This document shows, piece by piece, positions 1-7,842 of a stretch of DNA of 64,000 nucleotides (positions are counted from its first letter, which is position 1; each line of letters begins with the position of its first letter). This DNA is from M55B112 sp964539395 (GTDB lineage: Bacteria; Bacteroidota; Bacteroidia; Bacteroidales; GCA-2748055), in assembly GCA_964539395.1 (NCBI GenBank), contig CAZIIU010000014.1:9088-73087 (forward strand), in the 5' to 3' direction. Under the pieces are notes generated by a model. That model was not told the origin of the DNA. It worked only from the letters and a program-made list of their open reading frames with translations, and made no database searches. Both the position numbers and the translations under genes were made by a program.

Positions 1-220
1 CGTATGCTTTTGAGATATTCTGAAGTTGAAGCAGCATATATTATGGTTTAGACCTCTAATATAATGAATTTTAGCAAGTCAGAATAATATAACAGAGCGC
101 AGCATTATCGCTGCAGGAACGATGAATTGAAGTCATGCAGAAATTTCCACTGCAGCTGTGTACAATATGAAGATTTTATGTAAGTTTAGAGGTGGTTTTC
201 ACCCTATAACCAACTGATAG

Positions 221-1156
221 TTGAAAAAACTCCTATTGATCGTTTTTGCAGGGTTGACTTCTGTGGCTCTTTCGCAAAAGACATTTATAAGAATAGAATC
301 ACCGATTACCGTCACTGTCATTCTTGATACGACAGATCACGGCAGCATTCTACCTGGTGAAGGTGCCATGGTAATTAGGGGACTGACACCAGGAGTTTAC
401 CCGGCCATATTCCGCTTCGACAGCCTGGAACTCCGGGATAATATTGTTATAGATGATCAAAATGAAAGGATATTGTATGTGGATATCAACAAGGGAGTGA
501 TTGAGGACCGCAGTCCGGTAAACAGGACCTCGAAACAGGCAATACTAACCTACAGGCATCCTTTCATAGTTTATGATTCCATACTGGACAAACGTGACAA
601 GCGGGTATACAGGGTAGTAAAAATAGGTGATCAGACATGGTTCGCCGAGAATCTGGGATACAAAACTCCTACCGGCAGTTCAGTTTATCCCCGCGATCCC
701 ATTCACGAGAAAGTCTACGGAAGACTATATACATGGGACGCGGCACTCATAGCATGTCCGGAAGGATGGCATCTTTCATCGGATGAGGATTGGATGGAGC
801 TTGAACACACGCTTGGGATGTCAGACATTCTGCAGAATGGACGGGGCTGGAGGAGACCTGCAGGCGCATCTTCCCTGAAATCGGCAATCGGATGGTTTTT
901 TCCTTCAGTATCGAAAGATGAGGCAGGATTCTCTTCCTTACCGGGTGGATACTGCAATGATGAAGGGTATTATTATAATGAGGGCTTTTTTGCGTATTAC
1001 TGGACATCAACCAGCATAAATGGGTCTGATGCATGGTACAGGGTGTTAACGTACGATATTAATGAGATCGGAAAATTCAGTTTCAGTAAAAAATTCAGGT
1101 TCAGTGTACGGTGTGTCAAAAATAACACCGTCCCACATCATGAAGCACTGCCTTGA
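221..1156 (+). CDS. Exported FISUMP-domain protein
   Basis: The protein has 311 residues. The first 19 form a Sec signal peptide (MKKLLLIVF core, cut near ALSQ). Residues 20-110 are a beta-rich region of unknown role. From about residue 125 the protein matches the Fibrobacter succinogenes major paralogous (FISUMP) domain: a GDQTWFAENL block, a YGRLYTWDAA block, a CPEGWHLSSDEDW block and a terminal FSVRCVK. Such proteins are exported or surface-attached in Bacteroidota; their function is unknown. The start is TTG at 221, because no in-frame ATG precedes the signal peptide and the next Met lies inside the mature part. No clear ribosome-binding site is visible. A second FISUMP protein sits at 51291. 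The gene stands alone, convergent with the antiporter at 1286. Confidence 0.85.
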   Translation: MKKLLLIVFAGLTSVALSQKTFIRIESPITVTVILDTTDHGSILPGEGAMVIRGLTPGVYPAIFRFDSLELRDNIVIDDQNERILYVDINKGVIEDRSPVNRTSKQAILTYRHPFIVYDSILDKRDKRVYRVVKIGDQTWFAENLGYKTPTGSSVYPRDPIHEKVYGRLYTWDAALIACPEGWHLSSDEDWMELEHTLGMSDILQNGRGWRRPAGASSLKSAIGWFFPSVSKDEAGFSSLPGGYCNDEGYYYNEGFFAYYWTSTSINGSDAWYRVLTYDINEIGKFSFSKKFRFSVRCVKNNTVPHHEALP

Positions 1157-1285
1157 AAAAAGTATTACCCCCTTTCTGCACAAAATCCTCCAAGAAACTA
1201 TAAAGAGTCAACTACATTCAAAAGTGGTAACCCGTGTCTTTCAGGTACTTAAAGACAGTATATAAGCTATGCAGGGCAGGCTAAA

Positions 1286-3256
1286 TCAATCAGGTGAGAA
1301 TAGTTCTCCTGCCAGATTGATTTTCTCCTGGTCGCCCAGCAGATAGGTAATATCCCCCTCTTCCATCTTCATTCCCGGGTCTGGGTGCTCCATGATGGTA
1401 TCCCCGCGCTTAATAGCTAGCAAGGTAACACCGGTCTCCTCCCTTAGTCTCATATCCCTGGCAGATTTGCCGACTGCTTCCGATCCGGCCTCAACACTCA
1501 CAGCGGCGATATTGATGGTCGACATTTCATCAAAGATTGAAGTGGTATTCAATTTATCCTTCTCCGTGTATTCACCAAGGTGTTTGCTCCTGAGGTGCGT
1601 CAGCATGCGGTTGATCTCCCGCAAAGGGTAGAGCTTTTCTACCAGTACCCCGTTGAAAAGATCGATCGCTATCTCCAGCTTTTCGGGAAGCACCTGGTCG
1701 GCCCCTGCTTCATACATTGGTCCTACATTCTCCACGCTATGCACCCTGGCGAGAATCCGTACATTTTTGCTCAGGTGCCTTACCCTGTCAATGATGGCCA
1801 TGGAGGTGATCATATTTCCAATAGAGATTACAACGATCTCAGCCTTATCCACATGTGCTTTCAGCAAAATCGGGTCGTTGGCTGCATCTCCGTAAACGAC
1901 ATAATCGCCCGCATCCATCTTCTCTTTGGCTATGGAGGGGTCAAAAATTATTGAAGCATGTTGCAGCTCAAAGTACTTTGCCATCTGCGATAATTTAATG
2001 GCGCTTGCATCAGTCCCGATAATAACCAGGTGGTTTTTCAATTCCGGTATATTGATCTCTTTTAAAGGAAAAAGACCATTTACCCAGAAAGCGGGCAGCG
2101 GTAGCTTCAACAACCGGTTCGCAAGGGGGGAGGAGAACCTGATAAGGAATGGTGTAATGGCCATAGTAGTTACCGATACAGCAAGGAAAAGCTGAAAGTA
2201 GAAATTTGAAATAACTGATTGATCGACACCGATCTTAGCCAGGATAAAGGAGAACTCCCCCACCTGACTCAGTGCCAGTCCGACAAGCACCGTTCCTTTG
2301 AATGTATGTCCCAGAATAAATCCAACACCACCGGCAATAATCGTTTTAAGGACAATAACAAGAAGAACGCTGACCAGTACCAGCCATGGATTGTCCACAA
2401 TGAACGTCAGGTCGAGCAGCATTCCCACGGAGACGAAGAAGAAACTGGTGAAGATGTCTTTGAACGGTAACAATTTTGCAAAGGCGTTGTGGCTGTATTC
2501 CGAATCGGAAATCATCAGTCCGGCCAGGAAAGCACCGAATGCAATGGACATGCCCAGTTCGTGTGTAAGCATGGCCACTGAAAAACAGACGAGCAAAATG
2601 CTCATGATAAAGAGCTCCTGGTTTTTTGTCATGGCAACCTTATGCAACAGCCAGGGAAAGAGCCATTTATTACCGGCATATACAAAAGCCAGTATTGCAA
2701 CGGTTTTTATGGAAAGAGAGAATATCTCCCTGCCCACATTGATGGAACCGTCGCCCAGGATATTGGTAAACAGCAACAAAGGAACGAGGATAAGGTCCTG
2801 GAAGATAAGGATTCCGAGTACTGTTCGGCCATAATTAGAGGAGATCTCAGAGCGCTCCTGCAGCAGTTTAAGTACCAGCGCCGAACTGCTCAGGGCAATA
2901 AGGAAACCGACGAAGATTGCCGATTGCCAATCGAGATCGTAGAAAAGCGATACCACGTAGAAAACTCCGGCAGTTAAAAAAACCTGAAGAAAACCACCAA
3001 AGAAAACGATTCTGCGTATGCGCATCAGGTGTTTAAGGGAGAACTCCAATCCGATGGTAAATAGCAGAAGAGCTACGCCAACCTCAGCCAGGATTTCAAT
3101 GGAATACTCACTACCGACAAGTCCCAGAAGGTGTGGTCCGGCTAGAATCCCGGTGAGCAGGTACCCGACCACTGTTGGGATTTTTATCCTCGTGAAGAGA
3201 AAATTTACACCTGTCGCGAGGGCAAAAATGATGATGATCTCTTTTATTATTCCCAT
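1286..3256 (-). CDS. Kef-type cation:proton antiporter (CPA2) with RCK domains
   Basis: The 656-residue product is a CPA2 monovalent cation:H+ antiporter of the KefB/KefC type. About 12 membrane segments fill residues 1-390, including a GYLLTGILAGPHLLG block and a helix with ELGMSIAFGAFLAGLM. A TrkA-N (RCK) domain lies at about 405-530 and a TrkA-C domain at about 570-650. In inner membranes of this class such proteins exchange K+ or Na+ for protons. The Rossmann loop of the RCK domain reads IIGTDASAIKL where a GxGxxG pattern is expected, so nucleotide binding may be altered. The gene appears monocistronic; 201 bp without a gene lie upstream. The ion carried cannot be told from sequence. Confidence 0.9.
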   Translation of the reverse strand: MGIIKEIIIIFALATGVNFLFTRIKIPTVVGYLLTGILAGPHLLGLVGSEYSIEILAEVGVALLLFTIGLEFSLKHLMRIRRIVFFGGFLQVFLTAGVFYVVSLFYDLDWQSAIFVGFLIALSSSALVLKLLQERSEISSNYGRTVLGILIFQDLILVPLLLFTNILGDGSINVGREIFSLSIKTVAILAFVYAGNKWLFPWLLHKVAMTKNQELFIMSILLVCFSVAMLTHELGMSIAFGAFLAGLMISDSEYSHNAFAKLLPFKDIFTSFFFVSVGMLLDLTFIVDNPWLVLVSVLLVIVLKTIIAGGVGFILGHTFKGTVLVGLALSQVGEFSFILAKIGVDQSVISNFYFQLFLAVSVTTMAITPFLIRFSSPLANRLLKLPLPAFWVNGLFPLKEINIPELKNHLVIIGTDASAIKLSQMAKYFELQHASIIFDPSIAKEKMDAGDYVVYGDAANDPILLKAHVDKAEIVVISIGNMITSMAIIDRVRHLSKNVRILARVHSVENVGPMYEAGADQVLPEKLEIAIDLFNGVLVEKLYPLREINRMLTHLRSKHLGEYTEKDKLNTTSIFDEMSTINIAAVSVEAGSEAVGKSARDMRLREETGVTLLAIKRGDTIMEHPDPGMKMEEGDITYLLGDQEKINLAGELFSPD

Positions 3257-3457
3257 CGCACAACGATCAAAGTGGTTTTATACACGGCTGTTTCAGCGAA
3301 CATCAGCAGACATATTATATATCTGTTTCGCGAAATTAGTGATAATAATTGAAAAATAAATCTGCCTTAACAATTGAGCGAGGGCTAAAAACTTATGTAT
3401 GCTGCGGCCTGACTATATCTTCAGCCTCTTTGCAGTAACCTGTTTGGCTCGAACCAG

Positions 3458-4765
3458 TCAACCAGTTGAAACAGGCACGTGTCTGGCCCTCTTATAGACC
3501 TCCAACATTTTTTGTACCTGTCCCTCAACATGGAAATGTTGTTCGACCCCGGATTTTCCCTGTTTCGCCAGTTCATCCATTCTCAGCTGATCGCCTAGCA
3601 GTTCTTTCAGTGCTTTCGCCAGTGCCTGGGGGGTGTTCGGCTCGTAGGTCACCCCCCCTCCCGATAATCGTACGATTTCGGGGAATGCACCCAAAGCGGG
3701 CTGTACAACCGGAATCCCGGAGGCCATTGATTCAAGCAGGTAGATTCCAAAAGCCTCCCCCTTTCGCACCGGAACCGACATAACAGATACCTCAGCGAAA
3801 AAATCGAGTAATCCTTTTTCTTCAAACTCACCATGAAACTTAACCTGTCCGGCAAGCCCTTCCGTTTCAATTTTTTTTCTCTGCGATTTTAAAAATCCCC
3901 TGTCGTCTCCTGTTGATCCGCCAGTAATATGAAGCTCCACATCTTCAAACTGCGGGTCCTTCTTTAGCAAAATATATGCATCAACCAGGATATCGAGGCC
4001 CAATTCATAACACATTCTCGACACATAACCAATACTGCGTATTTTTTTGGAAGGCAAAACAAATTTATAGTCATTCGGGTAAACCCCAATGTGGACCGTC
4101 GACAGCTTCTCCTCCGGGATGCGCAACAACCCCTTCATCTCAGCGGCATAGTAATCGCTTACGGCAACAAAAAGCGATACGTCCGAACCCCGCTCCGCCA
4201 TCAGGTTCCAAACCTTCTCCTGTGACAAAGGTTGCATAACATCCACCCACTGGTCCTCATCCTGCAGTGAGCAGATCACAGGCACCATCAAGCTTTCAGA
4301 CAGGCGGCGTGCCAATCCGACCAGCAGGGCGTTGGAAAGGTGAATTACATCTGGTTTACAGTGTTCCGACAGCCATTCGATCATTCGATCGAGCTCCTCC
4401 TTCTGCTGCCCATGTTCCCCCAGCAGCATGGAGATGGTCATTTCTTCAAGTCCTTTGGCCCTGGTGGATCCGGCAAATTTTGCAGCCACCTTTAACATCG
4501 GTTTGGAATTCAATATCCGGTCAACCCAGGCCGGAGCTTTTCTGAAAACAGGGTACTGCTGCTTCAGGTAGATGCTGATGGCACCATAAAACACGGGGAT
4601 CTCCAGGGTGAGGTCATGTTCATCGGCAAAAAGGGGTAAATACATCGGGAGCTTAATCACCTCGTTTTCAGAAGCCCTTAGTGCCTCTATAAACTTACTG
4701 TCGCGCAAACAGTTGCCGCAATAAAAACTTCCACCTGAACCGGGAATGATATGGAGTATCTTCAT
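3458..4765 (-). CDS. Glycosyltransferase family 4 (GT4) protein
   Basis: This is a GT-B fold glycosyltransferase of 435 residues. The N-terminal nucleotide-independent domain starts MKILHIIPGSGGS and carries a CGNCLRD motif. The C-terminal half holds the GT4 signature EAFGIYLLE (an E-x7-E motif that contacts the nucleotide sugar) followed by SMASGIPVV and a GAFPEIV loop. It probably transfers a sugar from an NDP-sugar to a lipid or polysaccharide acceptor at the cytoplasmic side of the membrane; donor and acceptor are unknown. I chose the ATG at 4765 because the GT4 first strand begins there; an in-frame start at 4792 would add nine residues of no obvious role. It lies just downstream of the electron-transfer cluster, but the 115-bp gap and unrelated function suggest a separate unit. 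Confidence 0.88.
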   Translation of the reverse strand: MKILHIIPGSGGSFYCGNCLRDSKFIEALRASENEVIKLPMYLPLFADEHDLTLEIPVFYGAISIYLKQQYPVFRKAPAWVDRILNSKPMLKVAAKFAGSTRAKGLEEMTISMLLGEHGQQKEELDRMIEWLSEHCKPDVIHLSNALLVGLARRLSESLMVPVICSLQDEDQWVDVMQPLSQEKVWNLMAERGSDVSLFVAVSDYYAAEMKGLLRIPEEKLSTVHIGVYPNDYKFVLPSKKIRSIGYVSRMCYELGLDILVDAYILLKKDPQFEDVELHITGGSTGDDRGFLKSQRKKIETEGLAGQVKFHGEFEEKGLLDFFAEVSVMSVPVRKGEAFGIYLLESMASGIPVVQPALGAFPEIVRLSGGGVTYEPNTPQALAKALKELLGDQLRMDELAKQGKSGVEQHFHVEGQVQKMLEVYKRARHVPVSTG

Positions 4766-4880
4766 GTGTACACTTCTGGTGCTGAAAAGCACATATTAAT
4801 ATTATTGGCTCAAATTCTGGCTGCTATATTAGTCTTTTACTCTATTTCAATAAATTGGTAACTACTTGATTCCCTAACCT

Positions 4881-6044
4881 TTACTTTTCACCGAAGCAAT
4901 AGATCCTGCCATCGTCTGTTCCTGCAATAATGAATCCATCGATCACTGCCGGATTACCCGTTACCGGGCTTCCGATTTCGTAACTCCACCTGATCTTTCC
5001 ATCTGCTGCATCCATGATCAGCAGATCACCCCGCATGGTAGCCACTATCAGTGCATCCTTAACCAATACGGTTGATGCGTCTACCCTGCCACCTGTATTT
5101 ACTTTCCACACCAGCTTTCCGCTCTTCTTATTGAATGAATAGACATGCCTGTCCCTGCTCCCGATAAATACCCTATCGCCCGAAAGTGAAGGAGCAGCAA
5201 TAAAGGGCAAATCGGTTGCATCATCCTTGAAGCTCCACAACTCCTTCCCGCTCTTCAGCTCCATGCTGGTAAATTTCCCGTCATAATCGCCGATATACGT
5301 AACCCCTTTTTCAACCGCCACAGAGCCTGCTATATATGAGGCGACCTCTTTCCTGCCTACCAGTGTTCCATCCTTTACGCGCACCTGATGCAGCAATCCA
5401 TCGCACCCACCGAATACCGCCACACCGTTATAGATTGCCGGTGCACCATTCAGGAAATTGTCGGCCTCATATTTCCACAATCCTTCTCCGATAGATGCAT
5501 CAATTCCATGCAGGAAGTAGTCGTAACTTCCAACCACCACCACACCCCCGCCTTCACTGGTTGAAGTAGCATTATCTCCCGCGGCATCGCCACCCGGATC
5601 CCAGTAGTTCGCCGCCCCCATAATCTGACCTGCTGTTTCGTAGGTCCAGATCGTCCGGCCGCTGGCCACTTCAATTGCAAAAACCTTCCCGTCATAGTTC
5701 CCCACATATGCCATATTCCCGCGAATCATTGCAGGCGCCTCCACACCATTTCCAGTATTGATCTTCCATTTCATCTTACCGTCAATTGTGAGCCCATATA
5801 CATTTCCATCCGAAGATCCCACAACGATCACTCCGTCACATACCACTGGTGAAGCCTTTACTGCATCACCTGTCTTAAAAGTCCAAAGCAGTGAGGGGTT
5901 TGCCGGTATCAAAGCATCCGACCTGCCTGAGAATTGCAGATCGCCCCGAAAATTAAGCCAGCAATCCTGTGCCGGCAAGTGAATGCCGGTCAGCAACAGA
6001 AGGGAAGCGACAATAATCTTTATACATGTTTTTGCACCAATCAT
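4881..6044 (-). CDS. Secreted PQQ-like beta-propeller protein (last gene of electron-transfer cluster)
   Basis: The 387-residue protein has a Sec signal peptide (residues 1-26, ending LPAQ) followed by about seven blades of PQQ-like repeats. Each blade has the pattern A-x-D/S-G-x-x-x-W, for example KVFAIEVASGRTIWTYE and KLVWKVNTGG. Like BamB and other WD-type propellers of this class it is probably a periplasmic binding or scaffold protein; no quinoprotein dehydrogenase active-site motif or CxxCH haem site is visible, so actual PQQ binding is doubtful. It follows the FAD/Fe-S gene by 170 bp on the same strand. Shared propeller type and position suggest it belongs to the cluster at 4881-19595. 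Confidence 0.85.
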   Translation of the reverse strand: MIGAKTCIKIIVASLLLLTGIHLPAQDCWLNFRGDLQFSGRSDALIPANPSLLWTFKTGDAVKASPVVCDGVIVVGSSDGNVYGLTIDGKMKWKINTGNGVEAPAMIRGNMAYVGNYDGKVFAIEVASGRTIWTYETAGQIMGAANYWDPGGDAAGDNATSTSEGGGVVVVGSYDYFLHGIDASIGEGLWKYEADNFLNGAPAIYNGVAVFGGCDGLLHQVRVKDGTLVGRKEVASYIAGSVAVEKGVTYIGDYDGKFTSMELKSGKELWSFKDDATDLPFIAAPSLSGDRVFIGSRDRHVYSFNKKSGKLVWKVNTGGRVDASTVLVKDALIVATMRGDLLIMDAADGKIRWSYEIGSPVTGNPAVIDGFIIAGTDDGRIYCFGEK

Positions 6045-6214
6045 TCTTCAGACATATTATCCCGATAAATTACTTCTGACGGCTCTATTATCAATTACCA
6101 ATTATTTTGTAAATTACGAAATTTATACTTATTAAAACATTCATTTTCTAATTATTATATAATATGTTGCCTGAATTCCAAGGTTCAGCATAGTCCCTTA
6201 CCAAAAAAGAGCGC

Positions 6215-7768
6215 TCATCGCCGTGATAAGGCGCCAGTCGGACACCCCTCAACCACGAGTTCTGCCACCTCTGCCAGCCCGTTTCTCAATGCCTCACCGA
6301 ATGGTACCCCGATCACCACATCAAATCCCCTGCCAATGAAGCTCATTCCGTATTTCTCTTTATGATCCTCAGCAATGTGCACGCAGATCCCGCACTTGAT
6401 GCATTTATTTGGTTCATATATAACGAAATCGTGCTGAATTTGTTTTTCAACTTTCTTTCGATCCTCCGACCAGTAGTGTTTCTGGTTAGCCCGATACTCA
6501 TGTGCCAGGTTTCTGAGTTTACAGTCGACCAGGTCGCGACAGTCGCAATGCATGCAGCGCGCAGCTTCCGCCATCACCTGTTCTCTGCTGAGCCCCTGTT
6601 CAGGAACTGACGGCTCAATGCGCTCACCCGGTGCCGCCTCCTTCATATACTCAGGCAACTCCTCATCCATTAGCTTTCCAAACCTGGAATTAAAAAGGAA
6701 AGGCTCCCCGGTAATCTTTTCTCCTTTCAGGAACTGATCGATGCTGAAGGCCGCCTCCTTTCCCTGTCCAAGTGTCCTGATCGCCATTTTTGACGGTCGT
6801 ACCGCGCTCCCTGCAGCAAACACCTTTTCCATGCTGGTGGTATAGGCCGACCGGTCCGATGCAATCCCCTTGGCATCCATCTCCACGCCCCATGCGGCAA
6901 TGCCACTCTCTCCGCCCCCAACAGCGATAAGTACAGAATCATACCCGTCTACCAGTTTTACGAACTGTGACTGGTCAACCTCCGTTTCCTGGTGAAATAC
7001 TGCACCCAGTTCCCTGATAATCCCCACCTCATGTACCAATACCTTCTCAGGCAGAATCCCCTTCTCTACTTCAAGCCAGAGCTTTCCCCCGGGAAACTTG
7101 CGCCTGTCGTATATACTGCACTGATAACCTCTCAACTGCAGGTAATAGGCAGCGGAGAGACCGGCAGGACCGGCACCAATCACTGCAATCTTTTTACCGG
7201 TTGAAGGTGTCTTTTCAGGCAGCCAGGGAGAGGCTACTTCCAGCTCCTGGTCGCCTGCATAGCGTTTCAGCAGGCAGATCGACAAAGCTGAATCGACCTG
7301 TTTTCTTCGACAGGCACCTTCGCAGGGTGCGGGACAAATCCTTCCGAAAACAGCCGGCAGGGCAATATCCTGCTTTACCGCCTGCAGTGCTTCACTGAAC
7401 CTGCCTTCCGCCAGCAGACGGTTCATCAGGGGAATGTTCATATGTGCCGGACAGGTGATCTGGCAGGGTGCCTCACAATCGCCAACATGCTCACTGAGAA
7501 GAAGTTCCAAGGCCATGCGGCGCGACTCTTCCACCTCTTCGTCACGCGTAAGCACTTCCATTCCCTCCACGACTTTTACCGAACAGGAGGGAAACAACCT
7601 GCCGTTCTTATTATCCTTTACCATGCAGACCATGCAGGATGTGAAGTGCGGTTTGCCTTCGCGGTAGCACATCGAGGGAATATCTATACCTTTCATTCGT
7701 GCAGCACTGAGCACCGAGATACCTTCAGGAACATTGACCTCTATATGATTGATGTTTATTTTTGGCAT
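6215..7768 (-). CDS. GltD-like FAD protein with N-terminal [2Fe-2S] and C-terminal Fe-S domains, NAD(P) domain missing
   Basis: The protein has 517 residues. Residues 1-75 are a NuoG/HydA-type [2Fe-2S] domain with cysteines spaced C-x10-C-x2-C-x13-C. Residues 95-165 carry the GltD-type Fe-S cysteines (CEAPCQITCP, then GRICPAPCEGACRR). An FAD Rossmann motif VIGAGPAGLSAA is near 196. A CMHCDC-x5-C segment lies at about 407-418, and a C-terminal ferredoxin-like part has CIKCGIC and a distal GCPTGAL. The family (GltD, NfnB, SfrB) moves electrons between NAD(P)H and Fe-S centres. Here the chain passes from VLIAVGGG almost directly to VFAAGSAVRPSKMA, skipping the NAD(P)H-binding subdomain normally found between, and the C-terminal cluster motif has Ala where the fourth Cys is expected. 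It likely works with the NuoEF-like product 74 bp upstream, which can supply NAD(H) binding. Confidence 0.85.
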   Translation of the reverse strand: MPKININHIEVNVPEGISVLSAARMKGIDIPSMCYREGKPHFTSCMVCMVKDNKNGRLFPSCSVKVVEGMEVLTRDEEVEESRRMALELLLSEHVGDCEAPCQITCPAHMNIPLMNRLLAEGRFSEALQAVKQDIALPAVFGRICPAPCEGACRRKQVDSALSICLLKRYAGDQELEVASPWLPEKTPSTGKKIAVIGAGPAGLSAAYYLQLRGYQCSIYDRRKFPGGKLWLEVEKGILPEKVLVHEVGIIRELGAVFHQETEVDQSQFVKLVDGYDSVLIAVGGGESGIAAWGVEMDAKGIASDRSAYTTSMEKVFAAGSAVRPSKMAIRTLGQGKEAAFSIDQFLKGEKITGEPFLFNSRFGKLMDEELPEYMKEAAPGERIEPSVPEQGLSREQVMAEAARCMHCDCRDLVDCKLRNLAHEYRANQKHYWSEDRKKVEKQIQHDFVIYEPNKCIKCGICVHIAEDHKEKYGMSFIGRGFDVVIGVPFGEALRNGLAEVAELVVEGCPTGALSRR

Positions 7769-7842
7769 TTCACTTTTTCTATTGCGCTAATATTCCATTT
7801 CAACAAATCGGGAACATCCATTTTGACATAATTTCAGATCGT

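Noticed and set aside
1..51. Plus-strand frame open from the window edge ending in TAG at 49-51 (possible gene end)
   Set aside because: Only 16 residues are visible with no recognisable motif; a partial gene cannot be supported.
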